Source: Heterohyrax brucei
Taxonomy: Eukaryota > Chordata > Mammalia > Hyracoidea > Procaviidae
DNA length: 64,000 bases
Direction of reading: 5' to 3'
Assembly: GCA_028571685.1 (NCBI GenBank)
Contig: CM053143.1
Coordinates: 153,754,329-153,818,328 of the forward strand
Made by a program: the position numbers and the translations under genes
Part shown: positions 1-11,907 of the stretch, piece by piece
Numbering within the stretch: position 1 is the first letter of the stretch
Layout: each line of letters opens with the position of its first letter
Notes under the pieces: model-generated
Seen by the model: only the letters and a program-made list of their open reading frames with translations
What the model was told of the DNA's origin: nothing
Databases searched by the model: none

Positions 1-29
1 TATAATATAGTGGTTAAAAGCCTTTTTTT

Positions 30-237
30 TTGTTTCCAATCAATGGCCTTTGAGTCGATCCCAACTCACAGTGACCTCGGACGTGTCAGAGTAGACCTGT
101 GCTCCATAGGGTTTTCAATGGCTGACTTTTGGGAAGTACATCACCAGGGCTTTCTTTGGAGGCACTGCTGGGTGGACTCAAATCGCCAGCCTTTTAGTTA
201 GTAGCCAAGTTTGTTAACCATCTTCACCACCCACCGT
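30..237 (-). repeat. AfroSINE, long variant
   Basis: Read on the minus strand this has the SINE plan: a tRNA-like head near 237, a middle segment with the 'TCAGCCATTGAAAACCC'-type sequence shared with RTE, and the tail 'GAGTTGGGATCGACTC' near 50. It is an old, divergent copy. The 63-codon ORF over it is chance. Confidence 0.8.
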
Positions 238-254
238 CTCCAAAGCCAAACTAC

Positions 255-440
255 TTGGTTTAAATTCCAGACCAGCCACTGCTGACTTTGGGCAAGGTCA
301 ACTCTCTGTGACTCCAGTGTTTCTTCCATAAAATAGAGACAAGTAGAGTACCTCCTTTATAGAGTTATTTTACGGAATAGATATACTAATATACATGTAA
401 CACTTAGAATAGTGACTGATATATACCAAACAACTGCAAA
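255..440 (+). repeat. MIR SINE
   Basis: The order of blocks matches the mammalian-wide MIR core: 'actttgggcaaggtcaact', 'cttccataaaatagagaca', then 'acttagaatagtgactg' toward the 3' end. Divergence is high, as expected for this ancient family. Confidence 0.7.
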
Positions 441-987
<547 letters not shown>

Positions 988-1176
988 TGGTTGTTGTTGT
1001 ATATTGTTAAGTCAATTCCCACTCACAGGGACCTTACGGGAGAGAGGAGAGCCACCCCATAAGATTTTCTCGGCTGTAATCTTTATGTGAGCAGACTACC
1101 AGTCACTGCAGCTTTGAACTGCTGACCTTTTGGTTAACAGCTCAGTGGGTGCCAACTTTTGTGCCTTCAGGGCTCC
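988..1176 (-). repeat. AfroSINE, divergent antisense copy
   Basis: The antisense tail ('aagtcaattcccactcacag') and antisense head ('ctgctgaccttttggttaac' and 'cttcagggctcc') bracket a diverged middle. This is the standard AfroSINE order on the minus strand. Confidence 0.7.
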
Positions 1177-1774
1177 TTGTAATATGTATATTAGGACATA
1201 GGAATGTTTCACAAAGTTCAAAACAACTTAGTCACAGGTAGTTCTTACAGAGCCAAACCAATGTACTCTTCCAGGCAGAGTTCCCTTTCACACCTCTGGG
1301 GTGGTGGATGGGTGCTTTGGGATGGACAATAGCCCAAGTTTCTCCAAATGTATCCATGAACTCTGGGTGCACAGAACAGAAGTCTTACCAGGTAGACACA
1401 TTTTGAGGTACTCCTTCCACTCACAATGACCCCCATAACTATATCTCACCCACAGCTATAAAACTGTTCCTGGACTCAGTTAATTAAAATTCTTTCACCT
1501 GGGAATTTGGAACTGGGATTGAGAAATTCAGATTGAGCTTGAACTGGTTTGATTAAATAGAAGCTGAAAACTCAGACAATGTGGAATGGCCATATTCCAC
1601 CCACCATGCAGACTAAGAATTCAAGAAAGCAGAGTAAGTAGAATGATGAAGTATGCTCAGAGCAGCTGTTTGGATTCATGACAGCTTCTCAGCCCCTGGT
1701 GCACTCCTATCTTTAGGTTCTATGAGATTCCCACACACGCTAAAATACACATTTTTGAATTCTGTTAAAATACC

Positions 1775-2130
1775 AGACTTGATGGTCTGACATCCTGGAG
1801 GGTCCCCCAAGAACACAGCCCCTGGTCTCACTCCTAGTCCAGAGCTGAAATCAGCACTGAAGACAACTTTTCGGACAGAAACTGGACTGGACTGTAAGAC
1901 ATGAGGCTGTTGGAGCAGCTCCCCTATAGAAACAGGATGGGAGAGTGGAGAGGAGGGGACAGGAGGCAGCTGAATGAATATGGGAAGTACAGTATGGGAT
2001 GGATGAGTGTGCTGTCACAGGGTTGGGAGAGCTGCTGGAGTTGCATAGGGGTGTCTTTATGGGGTTTTATATGGCAAATTGACTTTGTAAACATTCTCTT
2101 AATCACAATAAAGTGTTATAATAAAAAAGT
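1775..2130 (+). repeat. L1 3'UTR end, sense
   Basis: The block matches two other sense L1 ends in this window (about 14400-14745 and 46900-47232). They share 'gagtgtgctgtcacagg', a stretch reading 'gcaaattgactttg', and an A-rich end with AATAAA-like signals. It is 5' truncated with no coding remnant. Confidence 0.65.
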
Positions 2131-2164
2131 ACAATTTAATGTTAAAATAAAAAAGTACAATTTT

Positions 2165-2232
2165 AATACACTTAATGTATCCCCAGAGCCTAGTAGAGCA
2201 CCTGGCATATGAGTGCTCAATAAAGACTTTTT
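2165..2232 (+). repeat. MIR-like 3' end
   Basis: The stretch 'gagcctagtagagcacctgg' followed by 'tgctcaataaagac' is the typical 3' end of MIR. The copy is short. Confidence 0.4.
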
Positions 2233-2239
2233 TTTCTTT

Positions 2240-2950
2240 TTTGAGTAAATGACTGAAATTCCCTTATTCTTGTTGTTAGGTTTACATCACTTTCTGTTAC
2301 TAGCCATCAGTGAGTCCTGTTTAGATGTGTGGAATCACAACATTCCTTTATCATCTAGAAACACATTCTAGAAAACAAGGTGGGAACATATTAGGAGCTA
2401 ACCATACAGAGAATTATAGCTCTTTCACGCCAATAAGAAAAGAAGTTAAGGAGAAAGTGCAAGAGTCCTACAGAGGTCATGGATTCTATAATGTTCTCCC
2501 CAAGGCTGGCTCATCAGTCATCTCCAATTCCCTTTTTCCTTACTGTCTTCCAGCCTTGTAGATAAGGATGGCTTTGTGAAACAATTTTGACCAATGAGCT
2601 GTAAATAGAGAAGCTTGTATTTTCACAATAAAAGGTAGAGTTAAGTCTGGTGCCAACTCTTTGCCCCTCCCTTCTTCCTGCCTTAAATACAGACATAATG
2701 TTAAAAACTGGGCACTCATTTTCATGCCATGAGGGGAAGATCAATTACTCACAGAATCACTGATCTGAAATCTCTGAAACTGAAATTGTTACTATACCAA
2801 CATGAATATCTGCCTGCTCCATTCTTTTTGCTAAGCGAGAAGAAACCAAGTCTTATTTTGTAAGTTACTACACCGTGGAGCTTTATTACTTGCAGCCAAA
2901 TGCACTCCGAATTCACCAAGTAAACATCAAACAACATCTATCAGCGCAGA
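2240..2950. other. Non-coding stretch, no recognised gene
   Basis: Overlapping short ORFs lie on both strands (2325-2744) with no domain. The part at about 2500-2700 could be an old transposon remnant, but I cannot name it. Confidence 0.4.
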
Positions 2951-2954
2951 GTAC

Positions 2955-3185
2955 AGGTCAAAGGAAAAAGTTTTGGAATTAAACTGCTTGTGTTTAACTC
3001 CAGACTTTGCCATTTGGGGTTACAGGTTACTTAAGATCTCTCAAGCCTTCATTTATGAATTATAAAATGCAAACTATGGTCAGATTACATTGCACAGGGT
3101 TGTTGTAAAGTTAAAAAATAAAATTCCTATGCAACTATGAGCATAGCATGGCACATAACAAATACTCCACAAATATTAACCAATA
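2955..3185 (+). repeat. MIR SINE
   Basis: MIR blocks appear in order: 'ggttacttaagatctctcaa', 'gaattataaaatgcaaac', 'cacagggttgttgtaaag', and 'gcatagcatggcacataac' at the 3' end. Confidence 0.7.
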
Positions 3186-3860
3186 ATTATAAAAAAGAAG
3201 AAAGTATATTTTTCTCAAGACGAAGATGCAAAAAGCTTTGAAAGTTGGCTTACTTTTTCTGTCTGGGAATAGCGAGAAGCTTGCTCACATAAATGGAGAT
3301 ACTTAAGACTCTGCTTTCTTTTTTGGTGTCCACATTGATTTACTTCACTTCAGCAATGGAAGCTAATGGCAATTTTATACCATCATGAAGACAGATGTAT
3401 TTCAATGATTAATATCATTCTTTATGGGACAAATCACCACCTCTGTGATTAGGGACAGGTTAATATACTCAGGCTGACAGCTTCTGACTCAAATTTACAG
3501 TGCTTAATATGCTCTGACAGGTGGTAATTGACTAGCAAACGGAAATAAATGTTAAATGAGTCTAGAACTTTTTGCAATATTATAAATCGCTACTCCAATT
3601 GCCTTATTAATAAAGTTCCTTTGACATTCAGATGTGCCTTCCTGATCAGTGACAAAGAATATCTGTCAGCAATGGCAAAAGTTGAAATGATTAAAAATAC
3701 ACAGATTCAACATAAAAACCACATAAGTTAGATGTTAAATGTGTTACACATATATATCTTCATGAATATGGCCTTTACAGAATTTTAATGTCACACACTT
3801 ACGAGCCCATGACACATGCAGCATGAGTCTACCCAGATCATCTATTATTAAAATGAAAGA
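3186..3860. other. A+T-rich stretch, nothing recognised
   Basis: No repeat family or exon stands out. The 60-codon ORF at 3549-3731 has no features supporting a gene. Confidence 0.4.
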
Positions 3861-3861
3861 A

Positions 3862-4056
3862 AAACCAAACTCATTGCCATCCAGTTGATTCCGACTTGTA
3901 GCGACCCTAGAGGGCAGAGTAAAACTGTCCCACAGGGTTCAAAGGCAAAGGCTGTAACCTTGACTGAAGCAGATTGTCACATTTTTCTCCAGGAAAGCTG
4001 CAGGTGACTTTTCAGTTAGTAGCTGGTTGCTTAATCACTGAGGTACCAGGGATCCT
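3862..4056 (-). repeat. AfroSINE, long variant, antisense
   Basis: The antisense tail 'ccagttgattccgacttgta', the middle, and the antisense head 'tgaggtaccagggatcc' are all present, which is close to the full length of the long subfamily. Confidence 0.85.
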
Positions 4057-4241
4057 TTCTACTACTAAATAAGGTTATTTTAGAGCCTTTTTCTCACCAC
4101 CAACTCTACCCCCTTGCGTAATCCCAGTCCTCTAAAAGCAACTTTACATCCTAATCCACAGAGGAAAAGACATCAGATGAGAACTCTATCACTTCCATTA
4201 AACAGAAAATACGTGTATTTTTGGCTCCTATCAAGTTCAAG

Positions 4242-4400
4242 AAAACCATGGTGGCATAGTAGTTAAGAGCTATGTCTGCTAATCCAAAAATTGACAGTTC
4301 AAATCCACCATGCACTCCTTAGAAACTATGGGGCAGTTCTACTCAGACCTATAGGGTCACTGTGAGTCAGAATCGACTCAATGGCAGTGACTTTGGATGG
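4242..4400 (+). repeat. AfroSINE, first of two stacked insertions
   Basis: This is a sense copy with tRNA-like head 'ggtggcatagtagttaagag', body 'tggggcagttctactcagac' and tail 'gagtcagaatcgactcaatg'. The 12-bp target site atcaagttcaag lies before it (4230-4241) and after it (4401-4412). Confidence 0.9.
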
Positions 4401-4412
4401 ATCAAGTTCAAG

Positions 4413-4577
4413 GCGTCCTGGGGGTGCAGTGAGTTAGAGCCTGGCTGCAAACCAAAGAGTTGCCAGTTTGAATCCACCAGCTGTTCCTTGTAAACCCTAT
4501 GGGGCAGCTCTACTCTGTCATACAAGGTCACTATGAATTGGAACAGACTCAACGGTAATTTTTTTTTTCAAAAAAAA
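4413..4577 (+). repeat. AfroSINE, second insertion into the same site
   Basis: This sense copy starts directly after the target duplication at 4401-4412. Its A-rich end is followed by a third, slightly diverged copy of the target (atcaaattcaa, 4578-4588). Two successive integrations hit the same sequence. Confidence 0.9.
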
Positions 4578-4607
4578 ATCAAATTCAAAGCTATAATTAG
4601 ATAGGAA

Positions 4608-4637
4608 ACACACGCATACACACACACACACACACAG
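4608..4637. repeat. (CA)n microsatellite
   Basis: A run of about twelve CA units with one interruption. Confidence 0.95.
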
Positions 4638-4741
4638 AACACCACAACATTTATAAATCTTGGAATGCAAAGGACTTTAACATTTAGATGGAAAATACAT
4701 GTCTCTGCTTTAAATATCAAAGATCAGCCTTTCCTGTTTTT

Positions 4742-4897
4742 TCCCATTGTCATTGAGTTGCTTCTGACTCATAGCAGCCCTATAGGACAGAGGACAACTG
4801 CCCCCTATTGTTTCCAAGGAGCAGTTGGTGGATTCAAACTGTTGACCTTTTTAGTTAGTGGCTGAACTCTTAACCAATGAGCCAGACACCGGGGCTC
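4742..4897 (-). repeat. AfroSINE, antisense
   Basis: The antisense tail 'gttgcttctgactcatagca', body 'ccaaggagcagttggtggat' and antisense head 'cttaaccaatgagccagaca' are present. Confidence 0.9.
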
Positions 4898-4954
4898 CAA
4901 GATCAGCCTAGTGGGCCTATTTCTTCGAGTAGATGAAGAATCCGATACAATGTA

Positions 4955-5310
4955 ATACTTGCATCCAGCGATGTGGGAGATGTGAGCTATGAGACCAAAT
5001 CTTCACCTTCCATAAGAGAGATCTGGGTTTGATTCCCAGGCAATGAACCTCAAGTGCAGCCACAACCCAAGCTGTCCCGTGCTTTCCTCAAGCTGCTCTG
5101 ATGCTGAATAGGTTTCAGTGAGCTTCCAGACTGTGACGGACTGAAAAGAAAGGTCTGGCGATCTACTTCTGAAAATCAGTCAGTGAAAATCGTACCAATC
5201 AGTAGCCTATCATGGGGATGACAGAGGAGCAGGCAATGTATCACTATACTGTACAGGAGGCCACCATGAGTCCAGGCCAACTTGACAGCAGCCAACAACT
5301 ACTCATGATA
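4955..5310 (+). repeat. Composite SINE with tRNA-Gly-like head
   Basis: The head contains a pol III B-box-like sequence 'gggtttgattcccagg' preceded by 'caccttccataagagag', as in tRNA-Gly. A middle follows with 'ggcgatctacttctgaaaat', which is shared with the RTE 5' region. It ends in a diverged tail, 'gtccaggccaacttgacagc'. The assignment of the head to tRNA-Gly is mine, by eye. Confidence 0.6.
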
Positions 5311-6065
5311 CAGGGCCTCAAAACAGGGCCTCAGTATGTTAGCAAGATGGATGTATGCTGCTCTGAATGCTTATAGCTCTGGATTCCGTGATCTGTCAAA
5401 GTACCTGACTGAACATAATCTGTTATTGCCAGGTATTTTTCTTCTCTTGTGGGTATGTGCCATTCAACTCCGGGAAGACTTAAAATAAGTACAGAAAAGT
5501 TTAAAGCATCAAAGCTATGTAACTGTTATCTCTGTGAATATTTTATCTTGTCTGTACTACTAATATTTAAGGGAATTTGGTTTACTACAATGACAAGTTT
5601 TGAAAACCAATTTAAAATGAATAACTGAATCACTAGCCTTCTGATTTTTCAGTTGAAGTCTTCCTATGTACATGCATAGTATTATACCACCTATAGCTCT
5701 TTAGGTTCACACTACCAACTTAATGGAATAGGCTTCTAACAATTACTAAGTACTCAACAAGGTTTTGTTTAAGTAGATAAATGAGGTACTTCAAAAGAAA
5801 ATAGAATATGTTAAATGTGCAAATGTAATTTAAAATATTGGAAGGTACCTAAGTTGGTTAAAAGGACTAAATATTAACTGAAACTCCCTTGAAAGCAACT
5901 TAAATTTTGCTAGACTTCTAAATAAGAAGATATGTGAAACGAACTTAAAGCCTAAGGAAGAACTAGGTTTTTAAAATTTGTAATCTTAATAAATTGAACA
6001 CTAATTGTTGAACCACATTAAATGTCTGAGCAATTCTTTTTAGGCACAGAGCCTACCCTGGGCCA
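5311..6065. other. A+T-rich stretch without recognised features
   Basis: I see no exon, RNA gene or named repeat here, and no ORF of useful length. Confidence 0.4.
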
Positions 6066-6067
6066 CA

Positions 6068-6121
6068 CTAGATATATATACACATGTGTGCGTGCATGTG
6101 TGCGTGTATGTGTGTGTGTAG
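6068..6121. repeat. (TA)/(TG) microsatellite
   Basis: A short TA run passes into an imperfect TG/CATGTG repeat. Confidence 0.9.
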
Positions 6122-6139
6122 AACAAAAATCTAACCTCA

Positions 6140-6445
6140 TTGATAGGGCAGTGGTGGTTCAGTAGTAGAATTAACACTTTCCAGGTGAGAGATGTGGATG
6201 GATTCACCATCAGCACATCTCATTTGCAGCCATCACCTGCCGGTCAACGGAAGCTTGCGTGTTGCTATGATGCTGAAAGGTAACCTGCTACCAAACTAAG
6301 ATGGACTAGGAAGAAAGGCCTGGAGATCTACTTCTGAAATCAAGGCAATGAAAACCCTACGGAGCAACTGGATGGATGTTGGCTGAAAGTAGAGAATACT
6401 AGGATGATGTTGACTTGTGTTTTGTTTATGATACAAAGGCATTAA
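6140..6445 (+). repeat. Composite SINE with tRNA-Gly-like head
   Basis: The head reads 'gtggttcagtagtagaatt', close to the A-box half of tRNA-Gly. It runs into 'cttgcgtgttgctatgatgc' and 'tggagatctacttctgaaat', which are RTE 5' sequences. It abuts the RTE fragment that starts at about 6448. Confidence 0.65.
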
Positions 6446-6447
6446 AA

Positions 6448-7412
6448 TGTGTAACTCATAACAAATTATGGATAGCATTTTGAAGGATGGGAATTCCAGC
6501 ATATTTCATTGTGCTCATGAGAAACCTGTACATAGACCTAAAGACGTAGTCATTAAAACAGAGCAAGGGGATACCACACTGTTTAAAGTCAAGAGAGGTG
6601 CGCATCAGAGTTGTGTCTTTTCACCACACTTATTCAATCTGTATACTGAGCAAACAATCAGAGAAGCTGGACTATATGAAGAAGAATGAGCCATCAGGAT
6701 TGAAGGAGAACTCATTAACAACCTAAGCTATGGAGATGATACAATCTTGCTTGCTGAATGTGAAGAGGATTTGAAGCACTTACTGATGAAGATCAAGACC
6801 ACAGCCTTCAGCAGGGATTACATCTCAACATAAAGAAAACTAAAAGCCTCATAACCGGACCAGTAAGCAACAGCATGATAAATGGAGAAAAAACCCCAAA
6901 ACTGAAGCTTTCAAGGATTTCATTCTACTTAGGTCCACAAGCAACGTCCATGGAAGGCAAAGTCAATAAATAAAACAGTGCATTGCACTGGGCAAATCTG
7001 CTGCAAAAGACTTCTTTAAAGGATTAAAAAGCAAAAATGTCACTTTAGGGACTACAGTGTACCTGACGCAAGCCATGGTGTTTTCAGTCACCTCACACAC
7101 ATGCGAAAGTTGGGCAATGAAGAAATGGTATTTTGGAATTGTAGTGCTGGCAGAGAATATCGAATATACCATATACTGCCAGAAGATCACGAGAGTTTAT
7201 CTCACAGACTTTGGACATGTTATCAGAAGGGACCCATCCCTGGAGAAAGACATCATGCTTGGCAGAGTAGTTGTTTAGCAAAAAAGACGATGACCCTTAA
7301 GGAGACGGAATGACACAGTAGCTGCCAAAGACAGGCTCAAGGATAACAATGACCATGAGGAAAACACAGGACTGGGCAATGTTTTGTTCTGTTGTACACA
7401 GGTTACTGTTTC
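6448..7412 (+). pseudogene. RTE/BovB-type LINE fragment: reverse transcriptase 3' half and tail
   Basis: This sense fragment of a non-LTR retrotransposon runs from the middle of the reverse transcriptase to the 3' tail. Translated pieces show a degraded 'GVRQGC'-type motif (HQSCVFSPHLFNLY) and a YADD-like box (YGDDTILL) at about 6732. After these comes the C-terminal region typical of BovB/RTE ('ESW' and 'RRDPSLEKD', at about 7105-7260). The tail 'caatgttttgttctgttgt' ends near 7412. Stops and frameshifts break the frame, so it is inactive. The family is an established afrotherian LINE that supplies the machinery for AfroSINE movement. Confidence 0.85.
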
Positions 7413-7790
7413 ACCCCATTGTGCATGGGGGCACCAGGAGCTGGAGCCCAAATTAACGACAGCTACCACCACCACCAACTTTACTGCTCCCACACTCAAC
7501 ATCAGTCCATTCTACCATTGTGGAAGCGATGTCTTCCTGGTAGCTGGCATCATCATCCTCACGTGAACTCTTCCAGGCCTTGGACAGGTTGGTTATCCTT
7601 TTGCTCCTAGCTTTTCAGTCTTTCCCTTTCTATTGGCTGCTTCCCCCAAATCAGTCATGCACAGAATTCTTCCATCTTCAAACAAACAAAAATGGCAACA
7701 ACAATAGTGAAACCTCTTTCAAGCTGCTTTTCTTATCTGGTTTGCACTCCATATCTTGCTTCTTCACCTCTTAAAAGAAGGTGTCTATTC
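7413..7790. other. Stretch between RTE tail and SINE, no gene
   Basis: Four overlapping short ORFs on two strands look like chance. No repeat family was identified. Confidence 0.4.
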
Positions 7791-7952
7791 TCTGTTCCCT
7801 GGCAGCTCAGTGGTTAAGGGCTATGGTTGCTAACCAAAATGTCAGCACTTCAAATACACCAGGAGCTCCTTGGAAACTCAGAAGCAGTTTTATTCTGTCT
7901 TATAGGGTCCTTATGGGTCAGAATCGACTCGAGGCCAGTGGCTTCTATCCCC
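7791..7952 (+). repeat. AfroSINE, sense
   Basis: The head 'cagctcagtggttaagggct', body 'aggagctccttggaaactca' and tail 'gggtcagaatcgactcgagg' are all recognisable. Confidence 0.9.
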
Positions 7953-8647
7953 TGTACCTTCTCTGTATCCTTACCCTACACACCACCGTAAGGTTCCAAC
8001 AGCCACTGTGAGACCATTCACACCGAGGGCATCAGTGGCTTCTCTTGTCAAAGCCAATGAACTCATTTCAGTCCTTTCCTTACTTGGCCTCTCAGTAGCA
8101 TCTGAAGTTGAATCAATTTTATATCCTTAAAACACTTCATCCTCGTGACCTCCATGCCCTATCTTCAGATGTATTTTCTGCCCCTCCCTTAGTATCATAA
8201 TTTCAGTTATTAATTTTAGAATATTTCTTCATACTTATTATGTGTGCTTCTTAGATGAATCTACAACCCAACTGCTGCCAGCATTCCAATAAAACATGCA
8301 CAATCCAGGGTGGTCAGCTGTCATTCCAATCCGGAAGGTCACACTCCAGAGACAGTGATTATGGGCATTTCTGTTATCTGTATTGTTACTACCACCTGAT
8401 GCTTTGTGGTTAGCATACTGAGGGGAGAAATGGGTTTTTAATTGGCAAACATGGTGGACTGTTAACTAGCATTCCGAATGCCTACAAAAAGTCCTGGACG
8501 GTGAAATTAAATGTATTCAAGATTTGCAGATGGTTGAAAACATTGCAGAGACTCTTCCTACCTACACATGAATATAAGAACGAATTTTGCTCTGTGCTAA
8601 ATGATCTTCTATTCAGTTGTGAATTCTGGGAAATTCCAGTTGGTATA
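7953..8647. other. Non-coding stretch, no recognised features
   Basis: No exon or named repeat is visible. Confidence 0.4.
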
Positions 8648-8850
8648 AGGGATCCTGGTCATGCGATGGTTAAGTGGTAGGCTGCTAACCAAAAGGTTGG
8701 CAGCTGTAACCCACCCACCTGTTCCATGGGAGAAATATCTGGTGATCTGCTTTCATAAAAGTTACAGCTAAGAAACCCGAAGGGGCAGTTCTACTCTGTC
8801 ACATGGTGTCAGTACAAGTCAAAATTGATGACAGCTGAACAACCACCATA
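8648..8850 (+). repeat. AfroSINE, long variant, sense
   Basis: The head 'gcgatggttaagtggtaggc' is followed by the RTE-derived middle 'tctggtgatctgctttcata' and a diverged tail. Confidence 0.85.
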
Positions 8851-9154
8851 ATACTGGCTGTAAGGGAAGAAAAGTATTGCCTCTGGAATCTAGGCATTTG
8901 CCTGGATTGAACCACTCATGGTGGTGGTGAGAACACTTAAAGTGACACAACAGTGGAAGTTTGTCAATCCAACAGAACAAATTCATGAATCGTTTTTAAC
9001 TTTCTTATTAACAAACATTGAATTTAAAAGTGTCAGTGTGGTACAACCTGTTTTGAGACTTGTATTCACTATTCAATGTGCTGGCCAGGTTTTGGGGAGG
9101 ACAGGTAACTGACACCACCTTGACATCTCTGGTGGCTACCACTATCACTATCAT

Positions 9155-9255
9155 CCACCATCTGCTCCTTGGAAACTCTATAGAGCAGTTCTATGCTGTC
9201 CTACAGGATCACTACGAGTTAGAATTAACTTGATGGTAGTGAGTTTCGGTTTCTC
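9155..9255 (+). repeat. AfroSINE, 5'-truncated
   Basis: Only the body 'ctgctccttggaaactctat' and the tail 'gagttagaattaacttgatg' remain clear. Diverged head sequence may extend left to about 9120. Confidence 0.75.
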
Positions 9256-9609
9256 ACCACTATCAGATAGAACCCAAGTGCTGTGTGTAGGCAAACTGGC
9301 TTAGAGACAGGAGCCTTCCACAGCTGCATCCTTCCCCTTGGTTCTTCATGACACCTGGGCAATCAGTCTCACGCACTCCTGTTACCTAAACAACCATCCA
9401 TACGCAGATGGCCTTTATCTTTCCTGTGCTCCAGACTACTTTAACCAACTGCCCATCAAATGCTTTCATTTGGGTGTTCCATGGAACGTTCAAAACTGTA
9501 CTCATTATATTCTCAGTCCCAATTGCCTCTCACACCCAACCAGGACTTCCTGTGTCCTGGTGTCAGGGGTTGCCCAACACTGGCCCACATGTTCTGAATA
9601 CAGGAATTT

Positions 9610-9735
9610 ATTATTTGAGAGAACTTACTAAAAATACAGAGTCCTAGCTTCCACTATGACGTTATGCATAACAGTCACTCAGGTGGCGCTCGGGAGTCTG
9701 TCCTTTTATCAAGCTTTCCAGGTGATTCCAAGGTA
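9610..9735. repeat. MER5-like hAT MITE remnant
   Basis: The stretch 'acttactaaaaatacagagt' with 'atcaagctttccaggtgatt' follows the order seen in MER5-type non-autonomous hAT transposons. Assignment is by eye and tentative. Confidence 0.35.
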
Positions 9736-10091
9736 CCATCTAATTTGGGGATGATGGCAACATCATCCACTGGTCATCTAGCCAAAAACTGGATGTCACT
9801 ATGTATGAAAGGCTTCCAAGGGGAAATACTCACATAGAATTGGAGCAAATGCTACCTGGTCAGTAGGACGAAGAAATCTGCCATCAGTCTGTCTTGACCT
9901 GTGTTTTCTTCTCTGTCTACCTAGATAGCAGTTTCACAGCCCCAAACCATTCTACTTTTCCTTCTCTAAGGAAAGAACAATCAAGTGATAGTCTGTTTCC
10001 GTTTGAGAGTATGTTCAGTGGTAATTAGAAGAGCATTTTGGAATGTTTTCCTACTCCGTAACTGGCCTCCTGTGTTGGCGTGGGGCAGTGT

Positions 10092-10335
10092 TGTTAGTTA
10101 CCGTCAAGAGGGGTCTGACTCATGGTGAGTACATGAGTAACAAAACGAAACACGGGGTGGTCCTGCATGATCTTCCTGATCGCTGTTGTGTCTGCGTTCA
10201 TTGTTGAGGCCACAGTGTCTGTCCATTTCACTGAGGGCTTCCCTTGCCTTTACTGGCCCCCTTCCTTACCAAACATGATGTCCGTCTCCAATGATGGGTA
10301 CCCTCCCGACGATGTATCCAAGTAAGCAAATCAAA
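10092..10335 (-). repeat. RTE/BovB 3' tail, antisense
   Basis: Read on the minus strand it shows the RTE C-terminal coding end and tail: a 'GGK..GEAL' stretch, then sequence like 'cagtgtttcgttctgttgt' and the AfroSINE-like end. On the plus strand the cues are 'ttaccaaacatgatgtccgt' and 'cactgagggcttcccttgcc'. Confidence 0.75.
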
Positions 10336-10339
10336 GGCT

Positions 10340-11245
10340 TGGACAATATTCTGTGACCCACCATGTTGTCATTGGCTAATTATTGGAAACAGATGGCCAG
10401 GCCTATTCCGTCTTCATGTAGAAGCTCTGCTGACATCTGTTCTCCATGACTGGCCCTATTAATATGTGAAATACTAGTGGCATTGCTTCCAGTATCGTAG
10501 CAACACATCAGTCAGCACACTGTGACAAACTGGTGGCAGATGGGTAGTGGGCTGGACAGCATGGAGTCCATATTTTCACTCCAGGTAATATTTCTTGGTG
10601 TTAAGACTTCAGAGTAATTTTATCTATAATGGGTCTTCTAAAGATTGGCTAGTATATAAAGTCCCACTAGATCTCTGAGACTAACGTCATTCCTGACCAG
10701 CACCCAAAACAAAACATCTGGATTGAGACTAAAGCCTTCTCTGACTCCTTCTGAATAGTTTAAGTGCTCCATCTAAAGCTTTCCTTATACCTGTCCCATC
10801 TAGCACATATCATGCAATCAGTGCTTTTATAGAACACTCACCTTTCCAACTAGAATGCAGGCATCCTGAAGACAGCTACAGTACTCAGTGTATGGCGCTG
10901 TGGGGCTGGTAAAGGCCTTAGAGAATTTGGTCCAACTTCCAATTTTAAGCAAGGCTGGAGAACATTTCTCAATGGACGGTGTAGAGTGGATTCCTGCATG
11001 AAGGTTCAGCTCAGTGTTTCTAAGTCTGTACCTAAGAATGGACAAGGAGGCGAAGGAGCCCCACAGACGGAGGTACCTTTTCTGAGTCCATAAACTGTGA
11101 ATGGTGTGATCCTTCAAAAGCACTGGCCTTACCCAATTCTCTGGGTCACCTCCTAAGTAGTTCATACTATCTGCCAAGTTTCAGCCACTGTGCGAACTCA
11201 GGCAAAGGGGAAGCTAATAGAGTGGATCATAGAGAGCCCAGCCCA
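10340..11245. other. Stretch without recognised gene
   Basis: A 116-codon minus-strand ORF (11177-10827) has no recognised domain and no clear splice context. The sequence around 10990-11030 has the look of an old transposon. I do not call a gene. Confidence 0.4.
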
Positions 11246-11250
11246 AAATG

Positions 11251-11412
11251 ACAAAAAAAACATACTGCCATTGAGTAGAGTCCAACTCATAGTGACCCTA
11301 CAAGGCATAGTAGAATTGCCCCATAGTTTCCAAGGAGCACCTGGTAGATCTGAACTGCTGACCTTTTGATTAGCAGCCATAGCTACTAACCACTACACCA
11401 TCAGAGTTTCCC
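11251..11412 (-). repeat. AfroSINE, antisense
   Basis: The tail 'actgccattgagtagagtcc', body 'ccatagtttccaaggagcac' and head 'ctaaccactacaccatcaga' occur in antisense order. Confidence 0.9.
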
Positions 11413-11907
11413 CAAAGTAACTACGTAGATATAAATCACTTCTAGAAAAATATGGACATTTATGTACATTATTGCAAAATCTAGTCTGTCCTAGAAGATA
11501 CTGGTTTACACTTTTTCAAAGGCTATTCTGCCAGGTTTCTTAGGAAAACAGTTATTTTCCTATAGGAACATTTTTCTTTAAGGAATAATGAAATCCTATT
11601 AGGCATCTAGGATCAAATGGGCTTTTGAATTTGGCCATTTTTCTACACAACCTGCCACTCCTTGGTAGACCCATGTTCTTTATTGAAGGAAGCAACTTGT
11701 AAATAAACTTCTGTTTCAGAATTTTTCATAGAATTCATTCTTGTCTGAATCAATGGAGAAGTAGTTGTTTTCATAACTGCAAAAGGACTTAATAAGAGTC
11801 CAAAAAGGACAAATAAAGAACAGTGAACAACACTTGAGGACTAGGCTCAAAATCAACTCCTAACATTAACTTAAGATAAAAGGACAGGTTATAACAAGAA
11901 AGAGTGT
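11413..11907. other. Stretch without recognised features
   Basis: A+T-rich sequence between a SINE and an L1. No gene or repeat was recognised. Confidence 0.4.

Noticed and set aside
4955-6200. tRNA-like segments considered as true tRNA genes
   Set aside because: Each runs directly into SINE body sequence and carries substitutions through the cloverleaf. They are SINE heads.
10827-11177. 116-codon minus-strand ORF, considered as a further exon of the minus-strand gene
   Set aside because: No convincing acceptor or donor seen, no recognisable domain, and part of the sequence looks like an old transposon.
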